The notes: generated from the sequence alone by a model not told the origin. DNA of 26,439 bases from DATEDA01 sp963789885 (GCA_963789885.1 CAWBNB010000063.1:1-26439), one strand, 5' to 3'. Numbered from the stretch's first letter, positions 1 to 9,098 are shown. Numbers and translations: made by a program.

Positions 1-197
1 CGGCCGTCGAGGTGCACCTCGCCGCCGCTCGGCGCGAGCTGCCCGAGGATGCAGTTGAAGAGCGTCGACTTGCCGCTGCCGTTCGGGCCGATGATGCCGA
101 GGATCTCGCCCTCCTCGACCGAGAAGGACACGCCGTCGACCGCGACGATTCCGCCGAAGCTCTTCTTCAGATCGCGCACCTGGAGGACGGTGCTCAT
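1..197 (-). CDS. livG: ABC transporter ATP-binding protein, LivG type (5' part only)
   Basis: This is the N-terminal part (about 65 residues) of an ATPase that powers branched-chain amino-acid-type import; the rest lies beyond the window's left edge. The Walker A motif GPNGSGKST is at residues 37-45, preceded by the usual opening beta strands (VLQVRDLKKSFGG, then VDGVSFSVEEGEILGIIG). The start ATG at 197-195 overlaps the livM stop as ATGA, so the two genes are translationally coupled. The KSFGGIVAVDGV opening and the position directly after livM favour LivG over LivF. Signature and Walker B motifs cannot be checked here. Confidence 0.9.
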   Translation of the reverse strand, partial: MSTVLQVRDLKKSFGGIVAVDGVSFSVEEGEILGIIGPNGSGKSTLFNCILGQLAPSGGEVHLDG

Positions 198-1195
198 CGC
201 GTACCCTCGCTCTCCGCGGCAGCCTCGGGCGGGACGCCGGCGGCGCCCGCCGTCCGCCGCCGGGCCGGGCGGGTGAGCCGGTCGGCGAGTCCGAGCAGGC
301 CGGTGGGTGAAAACGCCATCAGGACTATCACTAGGACCGCGTACCCCATCAGGTAGAACCCCTGGGTGAAGCGCAGCCACTCGGGGAGCAGTACCGCCAC
401 GATCGCGCCGAGGAACGGGCCGAAGAAGTAGCCGGAGCCGCCGAGGACGACCATCAGCAGCAGGTTGAGCGACAGCCCGAGCGCGAACGGCGTCGGATCG
501 ACGAACTGCAGGAGCGGCGCGTAGAGCGCGCCGGAGATGCCGCCGAGGCCCGCGCCGATGGCGAACGCGACCAGCGTGTAGCGGCGCGTATCGACGCCGA
601 GCGAGAGCGCGCGGATCGGGTTTTCGCGCAGCGCGACGAAAGCGCGCCCCCAGGGCGAGCGGATGAGCCACCAGGTCGCGGCCGACACGAGCGCGAGGTG
701 CGCGAGGCAGAAGTAGTAGAACGCGAGGGGCGAGTTCATCGGCAGACCGAGTACGCTCGGGCGCGGCACGTTGCTGATGCCGTAGATGCCGCCGGTCAGC
801 CATTCCTCGTTGCGGAAGATGAGGTAGACGAGCGTGTTGAACGCGAGCGTCACGAACGCGAGATAGTGGTGCTGCACGCGCAGCGCCGGGTAGCCGAGCA
901 CCCAGCCGACCGCGAAGCACGAGACGCCGCCGAACACGTAGGTGGGCCAGAACGGCCAGCCCTTCGTGGTCAGGTAGGCAGTGATGTAAGCACCGATCCC
1001 GACGAACGCGGCCTGCGCGAGCGAGATCTGCCCGGCGTAGCCGAGCGTCAGGTTGAGGCCGATGGCGGCGATCGTCATCACCGCCCACATGCTGAGGATG
1101 AAGATGCCGTAGGGCTTCAGCCCGAACGGCACCACCAGCAGGAACGCGCCGGCGGACGCGAGCACGATGGCGGCGGCGAGGCGCCGGTTCTTCAA
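194..1195 (-). CDS. livM: Branched-chain amino-acid-type ABC transporter permease LivM
   Basis: Inner-membrane permease subunit that pairs with LivH to form the translocation channel of a Liv/HAAT-family importer. The protein is about 333 residues with many hydrophobic segments and the family motif GLNLTLGYAGQISLAQAAF around residues 46-64. I chose a TTG start at 1195: it overlaps the livH stop as TTGA, the predicted protein begins (M)KNRRLAAAIVLASAG, and a GAGGAG Shine-Dalgarno lies about 6 bases upstream inside the livH 3' end. A longer reading of the frame runs back through livH and is not credible. The C-terminus ends in an Ala/Glu-rich cytoplasmic tail and overlaps livG by four bases. 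The substrate could be leucine/isoleucine/valine, but urea or amide importers share this architecture. Confidence 0.9.
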   Translation of the reverse strand: MKNRRLAAAIVLASAGAFLLVVPFGLKPYGIFILSMWAVMTIAAIGLNLTLGYAGQISLAQAAFVGIGAYITAYLTTKGWPFWPTYVFGGVSCFAVGWVLGYPALRVQHHYLAFVTLAFNTLVYLIFRNEEWLTGGIYGISNVPRPSVLGLPMNSPLAFYYFCLAHLALVSAATWWLIRSPWGRAFVALRENPIRALSLGVDTRRYTLVAFAIGAGLGGISGALYAPLLQFVDPTPFALGLSLNLLLMVVLGGSGYFFGPFLGAIVAVLLPEWLRFTQGFYLMGYAVLVIVLMAFSPTGLLGLADRLTRPARRRTAGAAGVPPEAAAESEGTR

Positions 1196-2070
1196 ACCGT
1201 GCGCTCCTCGACCCGGCCGAGCAGGCCCTGGGGCCGGAACAGGATGACGACGATCAGGATCATGAGCGGGATCGCCATCCGGTACTGCGAGGAGATGTAG
1301 GCAGCGGCGAAGTTGTCGACGACGCCGAGCAGCAGGCCACCGACGATCGCCCCGCGCACCTGATTGAAGCCGCCGATGATCGCGGCGATGAAGGCGTACA
1401 GGCCGAGCCATTCGCCATTCGTGAACTTGGCGAGGTAGATCGGCGTGATCAGGAGCGACGCGACCCAGACGAGCGCGCCGTTGATCAGAAACGTGTAAAG
1501 GATCATCCGCTCGACCCGAACGCCGAGGAGACGGGCGACGGTGGGGTTCTGCGCCGTCGCCTGCATGCAGCGCCCGGTGCGCGTGCCGTTGAGGAAGAGC
1601 TGCAACGCGGCGACGACCGCGATGCAGATCGCGAGGATGAGGAGGCTCTGGATCGAGAATACGGCGCCGAGGACGGCGACGTCGGTGGTGGCCGCGAGCG
1701 CCGGGAACGGCCACGCGTCGGCGCCGTAGAACTCGCGCACCGCTTCCTTCATGAGGATGGCGAGCCCGATGGTGGCGATCACGAGCGGCAGCACTCCGTG
1801 CCGGATCAGCGGGTCGACCATCCACTTCTTGAAGAGGAGGCCGAGGACGACGACGGACACGACGCCGCCGACCGCCACCGCGGGCCAGAACGGCAGCCCA
1901 AAATGGCCCATCGCGATCAGCACGAAGAACGCCGGCAGCATGACGAACTCGCCCTGGGCGAAGTTGATCGTCTGCGAGGTCTGCCAGAGGAGCGTGAAAC
2001 CGACCGCGACCAGCGCGTAGATCCCGCCGGTCGCGAGACCGGCGACGAGGAGCTGGAGGATGTCGGCCAA
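1192..2070 (-). CDS. livH: Branched-chain amino-acid-type ABC transporter permease LivH
   Basis: Inner-membrane permease of 292 residues, the LivM partner. It starts MADILQLLVAGLATGGIYAL and has the family-typical segment GFTLLWQTSQTINFAQGEF at about residues 24-42. About eight hydrophobic helices are visible, and a RPQGLLG segment near the C-terminus is characteristic of LivH. The ATG start at 2070 matches the usual family N-terminus. It lies 79 bases downstream of the livK stop; that spacer carries a strong 12-bp hairpin. Its stop overlaps the livM TTG start. Subunit identity is secure; the substrate is not determined by the permease sequence. Confidence 0.92.
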   Translation of the reverse strand: MADILQLLVAGLATGGIYALVAVGFTLLWQTSQTINFAQGEFVMLPAFFVLIAMGHFGLPFWPAVAVGGVVSVVVLGLLFKKWMVDPLIRHGVLPLVIATIGLAILMKEAVREFYGADAWPFPALAATTDVAVLGAVFSIQSLLILAICIAVVAALQLFLNGTRTGRCMQATAQNPTVARLLGVRVERMILYTFLINGALVWVASLLITPIYLAKFTNGEWLGLYAFIAAIIGGFNQVRGAIVGGLLLGVVDNFAAAYISSQYRMAIPLMILIVVILFRPQGLLGRVEERTV

Positions 2071-2090
2071 GGTCGGCGGCGTCCCAAACG

Positions 2091-2120
2091 GCGACCGGCG
2101 CTACTCTCAGCGCCGGTCGC
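2091..2120 (-). terminator. 12-bp hairpin between livK and livH (attenuator or mRNA-stabilising stem)
   Basis: GCGACCGGCGCT (2091-2102) pairs perfectly with AGCGCCGGTCGC (2109-2120) around a 6-base loop. It lies in the spacer between the binding-protein gene and the permease genes. No T-run follows on the minus strand, so full termination is unlikely. Hairpins at this position in importer operons commonly stabilise the upstream message, giving an excess of binding protein over permease; that role is inference here. Confidence 0.6.
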
Positions 2121-2149
2121 CTGGACTTCCGGGAGGCAGGGTTGCCCGG

Positions 2150-3286
2150 CTACTGGCCGAGCTTCGGCAGCACCTTGCTGATGTTCTGCTTGCCGTTCAC
2201 TACTTCGGCGAGGAAGCTGATGCGGTCGATCTCGCCGACGTTGTCCCAGGTCGTTTCCATCAGGATGCCGGGCTCCTCTTTCGGCGTGATCGTCAGCCCG
2301 TGCATGACCTTGGCGAGCCCTTTGCGGTCGAACTTGCCGAGCTTCTTCTCGGTGACGTACTTCACCGCGTAGACCGCGGTGTAGCCCTTGATGCCGTTGT
2401 GGTCGGGCTTGTAATTGAAGCGCTTCTGGAAGCGCGCCGCGAACTCGGTGACCGCCGGGATCGGCGCGTCGGCGGTCAGGCCGACGTGGCCGACGACGCC
2501 GTTCGCCGCCTCCGCCGCGAGCTCGATCGTCTTCTGGCTGAGCAGCGTCGTGTCGCCGACGAACGGCCCCTTGAGCCCCTGCTTCCGCGCCTCGCGCATG
2601 ATCCGCGCGCACTCCTCCTCGTTGCTGTACACGAAGACCGCGTCGGCGTTGGCCGCCTTGAGCTTGACGACGTCGGCCGCGAAGTCGACCTGGCCGGACT
2701 CGGTGGACACGTCGGCGACGAGCTTGATGTTGCGCGCGGCGAGCTCCTTCATCAGCTTGTCGCGACCGCCCTTGCCGAAGTCGTTGTTCACCCAAATCAG
2801 CGCGACCGTCTTCGCCTTGAGCTCGTCGCGGATGTAGTTGGCGATCTTCGGCATGCCGATCTGCTGGCCGAACGAGGTCCGGAAGAGGTACGGGCTGCCG
2901 AGCGTGGTCAGCTCCGCCGCCTCGCCGCCGATGAAGTCCGGGATTTCCGCCTGCTGCACCATCTGCAGGGTCACCTTCACGTTGCCCGAGAAGATCGGTC
3001 CGAGGATGACATAGGGATCACCGTCGATCGCCTTCTGCATCTGCGAGCGCGCGACGCCGGGGTTGGTCTGCGTGTCGTAGAGCGTGAGGACGATCTTGTC
3101 CTTGAGGATGCCGCCCTTGGCGTTGATCTCCTCGACCGCGAGGATGACGCCGTCGCGGAAGTTGCCGCCGGACACGGCGATCGAGCCCGAGATCTCGCCG
3201 ACGTAGGCCATCTTGACGTCGGCGGCCCCCGCGGCGCCCGACAGCAGCGCTGCCGCAAGAGCCAATACAAATTTCGACCTGCTCAT
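2150..3286 (-). CDS. livK: Periplasmic substrate-binding protein, LivK type
   Basis: Periplasmic binding protein (378 residues) that delivers substrate to LivHM. The signal peptide is MSRSKFVLALAAALLSGAAGA, with likely cleavage before ADVKMAYVGEISG. The mature part is a type I periplasmic-binding fold: VAVSGGNFRDGV-like opening, INAKGG, a conserved LYDTQTNPGVARSQMQKAI stretch, then RTSFGQQIG, and a second lobe with VIVVNNDFG-like (IWVNNDFGKGGRDKL) and FVYSNEEECARIMREARKQG. The ATG at 3286 has a very strong Shine-Dalgarno (AGGAGGAGGG) just upstream. It is the promoter-proximal gene of the liv unit and is transcribed away from the dehydrogenase gene at 3534. HAAT proteins bind branched-chain amino acids, aromatic acids, urea or amides, so the ligand is open. 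Confidence 0.9.
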   Translation of the reverse strand: MSRSKFVLALAAALLSGAAGAADVKMAYVGEISGSIAVSGGNFRDGVILAVEEINAKGGILKDKIVLTLYDTQTNPGVARSQMQKAIDGDPYVILGPIFSGNVKVTLQMVQQAEIPDFIGGEAAELTTLGSPYLFRTSFGQQIGMPKIANYIRDELKAKTVALIWVNNDFGKGGRDKLMKELAARNIKLVADVSTESGQVDFAADVVKLKAANADAVFVYSNEEECARIMREARKQGLKGPFVGDTTLLSQKTIELAAEAANGVVGHVGLTADAPIPAVTEFAARFQKRFNYKPDHNGIKGYTAVYAVKYVTEKKLGKFDRKGLAKVMHGLTITPKEEPGILMETTWDNVGEIDRISFLAEVVNGKQNISKVLPKLGQ

Positions 3287-3533
3287 GGCACCCTCCTCCT
3301 GGATAACTGAACGACGTACGCGTTCGATTCGAAATGCTGGCGGTTCGGCCGCGAGACTCTACCACCGACCCGGCACGCTTCATGTATTGCGTCGGGGCTG
3401 CGCCGTCCGCGGCCCCAAGCGCGGCTCGTATGGGACGGCCGCGCTCGCGCCAAGTGGGCAGGGCGGTCGCGACGCAGTGCAGCATCGAGCGATCAGAGAC
3501 CGCCTCACTCCCGACTCTTAAGGCACCAAGACG
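3287..3533. promoter_or_regulatory. Divergent intergenic region between livK and the dehydrogenase gene
   Basis: This 247-base spacer must hold promoters for both divergent units. It contains the livK ribosome binding site (3288-3297 on the minus strand) and a small dyad TTCGATTCGAA at 3323-3333. I could not pick convincing -35/-10 pairs. The translation start of the rightward gene has only a weak AAGG upstream (3520-3523). Confidence 0.45.
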
Positions 3534-4592
3534 ATGAAAACGATCACCCTGATTCCCGGCGACGGCATCGGCCCCGAGGTCACCGCCGCGGCGTGCGCCG
3601 TCGTCGACGCGAGCGGTGCCGCCATAGCCTGGGAGGAAGCCCCGGCCGGCATGAAAGTGGGACTGGATTCCGGCAATCCGTTGCCGGAGTCGGTGTTCGC
3701 ATCGCTGGAGCGCAACCGGGTGGCGCTCAAGGGACCGACGCAGACGCCCTTCGGCGAACCCTACCGGGTCTGGCGCGACCTGCGCGAGCCCGGTGGCAAG
3801 TCCGCAACCCGCACCTACCCCAGCGTGACCATCGCGCTGAGGCGCGAGTTCGAGCTCTTCGCCAACGTGCGCCCGGTCAAGAACTATCCGAACGCCGGCG
3901 GCCGCTACCAGGGCGTGGACATCGTGCTGTTCCGCGAGAACAGCGAGGATCTCTACCTCGGCCTCGAGCGCATGGCCGATCCGGACACGGCCGAGGCCAC
4001 GAAACGCATCACGCGCGCAGGATGCGTACGGATCGCCCGCTTCGCCGCCGACTACATGCGGCGCACCGGCCGGAAGCGCGTCACCATCGGACACAAGTCG
4101 AACGTGCTCAAGCTCACCGACGGAATGTTCCTCAAGGTGTGCGAGGAGACGCTCGCCGCGAGCCCCGGACTGGTTGTCGACAGCCGGGTGATCGACGCGC
4201 TGTGCATGGAGCTGGTGGTCAAGCCGGAGACCTTCGACTGCCTGCTCCTGCCCAACCTGTACGGGGACATCGTCTCCGACCTCGCGGCGGGGCTGGTGGG
4301 CGGGCTCGGCATCGCGCCGGGCGCGAACATCGGCGCTAACCACGCCATGTTCGAAGCGGTGCACGGCAGCGCGCCCGACATCGCCGGGCGCGACATCGCG
4401 AATCCGATGTCGATGATCCTGTCGGCGGTGATGATGCTTCGCTACCTCGGCGAAGGTGCCGCGGCCGACCGCATCGAGCAGGCGCTAGGCACGGTGCTCG
4501 CGGCCGGACGGGCGCTGACGCGCGATCTCGGCGGCAGCGCGGGCACCCGCGCAATGACGGCGGCGATCGTCGGGGAGCTGAAGCGGCGCTGA
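3534..4592 (+). CDS. Isocitrate dehydrogenase, NAD-type (isocitrate/isopropylmalate dehydrogenase family)
   Basis: A 352-residue beta-decarboxylating dehydrogenase, probably oxidising isocitrate to 2-oxoglutarate in the cytoplasm. Motifs in order: GDGIGPEV (9-16), KGP (66-68), NVRPVK (111-116), RENSEDLY with the catalytic Tyr (134-141), the catalytic Lys in HKSNVLKLTDG (187-197), metal-binding Asp residues in YGDIVSDL (243-250), and HGSAPDIAG (277-285). RENxEDLY and the HKxNxLKLTDG block favour isocitrate over isopropylmalate. Asp-Ile after HGSAP is the pattern of NAD-dependent enzymes; NADP enzymes have Lys-Tyr there. Odd point: about 15 extra residues rich in Arg/Pro/Gly appear between TPFGE and the ALRREFELFANVRP segment (roughly 76-95). 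Homoisocitrate or tartrate dehydrogenase activity is a less likely alternative. Confidence 0.82.
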   Translation: MKTITLIPGDGIGPEVTAAACAVVDASGAAIAWEEAPAGMKVGLDSGNPLPESVFASLERNRVALKGPTQTPFGEPYRVWRDLREPGGKSATRTYPSVTIALRREFELFANVRPVKNYPNAGGRYQGVDIVLFRENSEDLYLGLERMADPDTAEATKRITRAGCVRIARFAADYMRRTGRKRVTIGHKSNVLKLTDGMFLKVCEETLAASPGLVVDSRVIDALCMELVVKPETFDCLLLPNLYGDIVSDLAAGLVGGLGIAPGANIGANHAMFEAVHGSAPDIAGRDIANPMSMILSAVMMLRYLGEGAAADRIEQALGTVLAAGRALTRDLGGSAGTRAMTAAIVGELKRR

Positions 4593-4601
4593 CGGTTCGG
4601 T

Positions 4602-4616
4602 GACGCGAGACGCGTC
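4602..4616 (+). terminator. Small GC hairpin after the dehydrogenase gene
   Basis: GACGCG-AGA-CGCGTC begins ten bases after the stop codon. The stem is only six base pairs and no T-run follows, so this is at best a weak termination site. Confidence 0.25.
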
Positions 4617-4818
4617 GCGCGCTTCCCGTCGACGCGCTGACGGCGCACGGCCCCGTACGGCCGTTGGTATCCCACCCGGGAGAGGAATTTCTGCCCGCGG
4701 CTACGCCCGGCCTACGCCAAAAGGCCGACCCACGGTCTATTTGAACGGTCCCGCGGCGGGCTCAGAATCATCCGTTAAACTGGCCGCCGTGCGCAACGGC
4801 CGGTCGTCGAGGATGCAG

Positions 4819-7348
4819 ATGAACCGTCGATCGCCGTTCGCGCTGCCTGCCTTGGCCGCGCTCCTGTTCCTCCTCTGCGCGCCGGCGTTCGCGCAGGGTG
4901 ATCCGCTAGCGCTGCAGCAGCAGGCGATCCGACGCATCGATGCCTTCGTCGAGCCGTACCGCAAGACCGGCGACATGCGGTCCCGGCTCGGCGACCTCGC
5001 GCAGGCCGAGCCGGAGCTCGCGGCGAGCAACCGGACGCTGGCGGCGCGCGGCGACTGGAAGGCGCTCGCGCTCGGTCTGATCAAGCAGGGCCACATCCCG
5101 CGCATGCAGGGCAACATGGCGCCGGCGATCACGCTCTACCGCCAGGCCGGCGAGGCAGCGCGGCGCGGCGGCAACGTCGTCCATCAGGCCGACGCGCTCG
5201 CCTGGAGCGGCCTCGCCGAGTCGTCGCGCAGCAACGTCGGTCAGGCGTTCGCGGACGCGACGCAGGCGGTGCGCCTCGCGGAGACGACCGGCGACAAGGA
5301 TGTGCTCGCGCGGGCGCTCGACGTCCTCGGCACGGTCCAGATCGGCCAGGGCAATCTCGCCGGCGCCGCGGACACGCTCAATCGCGAGGTCGAGATCGCT
5401 GCCCAGGCGAGCGATCCGATGGCGGCCTACTTCGCGTACCTCAACCGCTCGGACGTCTACCTGAAGCTCGGCGTGAAGTGCGATTTCCAGCGCGAGTTCG
5501 AGCCCTGCTACCAGGCGCTCGATCGCGCGCGCGCCGACCTCCAGCAGGCGCCGCCATCGCCCGGCGCCAGCGGTTCCCCGCGCTCGTCCGGCAGACCGAG
5601 CAGTTCATCGGCGACGTCGAGGCCCGCCGCGCGCTCGTCAAGTCGCAGGAGAGCATGCACCAGACGATGCAGAAGACCGGCGTCTTCCGCCCGAAGAAGC
5701 CCGGCGACGTGCTGGTGACCGAGAAGTTCGTCGCCACCGCCCGGACCGATCCCGCCGGTGCTCACGCAGATCTACGAGGCGAGCAAGCGCATCGAGCGCG
5801 CGGCGGGCGCTTTCGCGAGCGTCGTCGAGGCGCGCAGCCAGTACGTCGAAGGCCTGATGAACGAGATGCACGGCGACAACGACGCGGCGCTCGGCTTCTA
5901 CCTGAAGGCGGTCGACACGCTGGAGCGCGACCGCCGCGCGCTCCGCGACGAGCGCAGCCGCGGCACGTTCCTCGAGGACCGGATCGGCTTCTACTACGCG
6001 CCGGTCCAGCAGTTCCTCGATCGCCGCCGCTACGCCGAGGCGTTCGAATTCGCTCGAGCGCTCGCGCTCCCGCGCCATGGCCGATCTCCTCGCGAGCCGC
6101 AAGCTCGGCCTCGCGCGGCCCGAGGAGCAGAAGCTCTACGCCGAGTCGGTCGCGCTGCGCACGCGGATCGCCGACTCGCAGAGCGAGCTGTTCGAGCTCG
6201 CGGCGCGCCCGACGTCGCCAAGCACGGCCAGCGGATCGCGGCGCTGCAGGGCCAGATCCGCACGATGGAGTCCGACCAGCAGAAGCTCGCAGACCGGATC
6301 GCGGCCGAGGCGCCGCGGCTGCAGGAGCTGATGGTGTCGCAGCCCGCGACGCTCGCAGGCCTGCAGCAATCGATGCGCGAGGAGCGCTACGAGATGCTGC
6401 AGTACCTCGTGCTCGAGCACGGGGTTATCGTCTGGCACATCGCGGCCGACTCGGTGTTCGTGCGCAACGTGTTCCTGCCGCGCACCGAGGTGATCGCCAA
6501 GGTCGCGCACGCTGCAGAAGAGCCTCGCCGACCGCAACGCGAAGTTCGACGAGACGACGGCACGGGAGCTGTTCCTGTTCCTGATCCAGCCGGCGCTGGG
6601 GCGGATCCGGAGCGAGCGGCTCGTCATCATTCCGCACGAGGATCTCGGCGCCATCCCGTTCCAGGCGCTGCAGGACCCCGCCGACGGCCGGTTCCTCGGC
6701 GAGCGGTTCCAGATCTCCTACGCGCCGAGCGCCTCGGTGCTGCTCGCGCTGCGGCGCTCGCCGGGCGTCGCCGGCGGACGGCTGCTCGCGGTCGCCGATC
6801 CGGGCATCACCGCGGCGCGGCCCGAGGTCGAGGCGATCGCGAAGCTCTTTCCCGGCCGCAGCAAGGTGGTGACCGACGAGCTCGCGCGGGAAGCGGACGT
6901 CAAGGCGTGGGTCGGCGACTTCGACGTCATCCATCTCTCGGTGCACGGCAAGTTCGACGCCGCCGAGCCGCTGCTCTCGTATCTGAACCTCGGGCGCGGC
7001 GGCGGCGACGACGGCCGGCTCACCGCGGCGGAGATGTTCGGCCTCCCGCTCGACAAGAGCCGGCTCGTGGTGCTTTCGGCGTGCGAGACCGGCCGCGCCG
7101 AGGCGACGCACGGCAACGAGATCCTCGGCATGGTCCGCGCGCTGATGTATGCCGGCGCAGGGACGCTGCGTCCTGTCGTACTGGGAGGTCGACTCGGAGG
7201 CGACGGCGCTGTGGATGCAGACCTTCTACGAGGCGGCGCAGTCGCGCCCGGTGCCGGAGGCCGCGCGCGCGGCGCTCGTCCGGTCAAAGGAAGACCCGCG
7301 TACAGCCACCCGTATTACTGGGCGGCGTTCACGATGATCGGACGATGA
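4819..7348 (+). pseudogene. Exported TPR-CHAT (caspase-like) protein, interrupted by seven frameshifts
   Basis: Correcting seven one-base shifts (near 5545, 5750, 6050, 6212, 6510, 7165 and 7300) gives one continuous protein of about 842 residues. It has a signal peptide (MNRRSPFALPALAALLFLLC...AFA), a helical TPR-like region (for example GNMAPAITLYRQAGEAARRG and AFADATQAVRLAETTGD), a coiled-coil-like middle (about 6120-6400), and a C-terminal CHAT domain. The CHAT hallmarks are complete: RLVIIPHEDLGAIPFQAL, the catalytic His in HLSVHG (codon 6944-6946), the catalytic Cys in LSACETG (codon 7082-7084), LSYWEVDSEATALWMQTFY and HPYYWAAFTMIG. CHAT domains are clan CD cysteine peptidases related to caspases and separase. 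The start at 4819 follows a GAGG; ATG 4813 is an alternative. The stop overlaps the next gene as ATGA. Substrates and role are unknown. The shifts may be assembly errors, since no in-frame stop or catalytic change is seen. Confidence 0.8.
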
Positions 7349-8248
7349 GCGAAGTCCGGATGGCGGATCTGCTGCAGAAGCTGAACGACCGGATCAAGGC
7401 GCTGGGCGGCGACTGGACCAAGTACACCGTCGTCGGCAGCTTCCTGCTGTACGTGGTCGGCTATCTCGCGCTGCGCTTCCATCTCACGGCGATCGGCGTC
7501 GGCACCGACCTCGCGGTTCTCGACGAGCGCTACCTGTTCACCGGCGCGCGCTTTCTCGTCTATCTCGTCTCGAGCGTGCCGAACCTCGTGCTCGCTGCCC
7601 TGCCGCTTCGCGGCGGTCGCCTGGGTCGTCCATCGACTTCTACCGCAAGGCGCGCGGGCGAACGTGTGCGCGTGGTTCATGAAGCCTGCGCGGCTGACGC
7701 TGGTCGGCATCGTCTTCGCCGTGGTCATGATCCAGTTCGTGATGCGGCAGTGCTTTCTCCTGAACGATCTGCTGCTCGCCCGCAGCCTGCCGGCCGAGCC
7801 GGCGTGGCTGGTCGACCTGCTGCTCGACGACCGCTTCATGCCGCTCTACTTCAGCGCGCTCGTGGCGGCCTGCGCCGTGCCGATCCGGATCCTCTGGCTG
7901 CTGCGCGACGCGCCGCTCGCCGGTCCGGGCGATGCGCTCGGACGCGCGTTGCTCGTCTTCCTCGCCGCAGTGCAGGTGCTGCTGCTGCCGGTCAACTACG
8001 GCGTGCTGATCGTCGACAAGACGCTCCCGCGCGTCGCCTGGCTCGGCAATCAGGCGGTGGCGGAGGGGCAGGACGCGTGGCTCGTCTGGGAAGGCAAGGA
8101 GGGCGTGACCTTTCTCGTTCGCGATGCGGCGCTCAAGCGGCGGTGGCTCCTAACGCTGCAGCGGAGCAAGGTCGAGAAGATGGAGATCGTCGGCTTCGAT
8201 CGCATCGTGCCGACGCTCTTCGGCGGAAGACAAGGAGGCAGCAGATGA
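7345..8248 (+). pseudogene. Multi-pass membrane protein coupled to the CHAT gene (one frameshift)
   Basis: I do not recognise the family. The gene starts with the ATGA that ends the CHAT gene. One extra base near 7605 breaks the frame; correcting it gives exactly 301 codons. The product has a short amphipathic N-terminus (MSEVRMADLLQKLNDRIKAL) and about five hydrophobic segments: around residues 28-45, 72-100, 120-137, 170-190 and 200-226. A soluble C-terminal tail of about 70 residues follows, ending FDRIVPTLFGGRQGGSR. Its last codons overlap the start of the next gene as ATGA. Coupling on both sides suggests it works in the envelope with the two exported neighbours, perhaps as anchor or channel; that is inference from position only. 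Confidence 0.7.
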
Positions 8249-8954
8249 TCCGGTTGGTCGCCCAAGTCCTTGCAGCCCTAGCGCTTCTCGCCGTCGCCGC
8301 GGCGGGGCACGCGGAGACGATGGTCGAGAAGCTCTTCCGGGTCTCCGGCCTCACCGCGTCGCCAGCGGAGATGCGCGGACCGGGCGACGAGCTCGATGCA
8401 GGCGATATCTGGGTCGTGAGCCCGGGCAGCGCGGCGCCCGCGGCACTGACTTCCGGCGGCGGTTACCGCTCGCCCGTCTTCTCGCCCGACGGCAGCGTTT
8501 TCGCGCTCAAGGGCGACACGGTGGTTCGCGTCGCGCCCGGCAGCGTCGCCACCCTCCAGAAGGTGACCGGCGCGCTGAAGCTCGTCGGCTTCGACGGCAG
8601 GAACGCGGACGAGGTTGTCGTCCTCCTCGACCGCGGCGGCGCGGCTCGCCGCTCGGCGTGCTGTCCCTGAAGACCGGAAAGATGGCCCCGTTGCCGTACG
8701 ACGCGAAGTCCGACGACCAGCGGCGCATGCTCGTGCAGATCCGCGGACAGGAGCGCGTCTACGGCGACGCGAGCGTGTACGTCAAGACCGAGAGCAAGCG
8801 CGGCATGACGCGTACGATCGAGTGGACCGACGTGTACCTGCGGCGGGGCAACCAGCCGCCGCAGAACGTCAGTACGTGCGACGGCGTGAACTGCGGTCAA
8901 CCGGCGTTGTCGCCGGACGGGCGGCGGGTGGCGTTCGTGAAGTCGGGCGACTAG
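8245..8954 (+). pseudogene. Exported PD40/TolB-like beta-propeller-type protein (one frameshift)
   Basis: It starts at ATG 8245 with an excellent Shine-Dalgarno (AAGGAGG at 8232-8238) and overlaps the previous stop. A signal peptide is clear (MIRLVAQVLAALALLAVAAAGHA). A missing base near 8640 breaks the frame; restoring it gives 237 codons. Two PD40/WD40-like strands are visible: GYRSPVFSPDGSVFALKGDTV, slightly shortened here as YRSPVFSPDGSVFAL, and QPALSPDGRRVAFVKSGD at the very C-terminus. With so few repeats it is shorter than a full TolB propeller, so it may oligomerise or be a partial fold. Two cysteines (STCDGVNCG) precede the last repeat. It is the third gene of the CHAT unit and is probably periplasmic. 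Function is unknown. Confidence 0.7.
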
Positions 8955-9098
8955 GAATGATGGGGACCAGGCGGGTCATGAAGGCGCCGCTTCCCGTTCA
9001 AGGGGAATCCTGCCGAGCGGATTGCCACTATTACCCGGTTCCGCCCACGCATCGAGGTTAACCTGAAGTCAGGAAAATCCTGCTCCAGGAGAATCGCC

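Noticed and set aside
194..1825. A longer livM reading to 1825
   Set aside because: The upstream part is livH read out of frame; the TTG at 1195 with a GAGGAG site and a four-base overlap explains the start.
5540..7310. Programmed ribosomal frameshifting in the CHAT gene
   Set aside because: Seven shifts in both directions without consistent slippery sequences cannot be programmed; error or decay is simpler.
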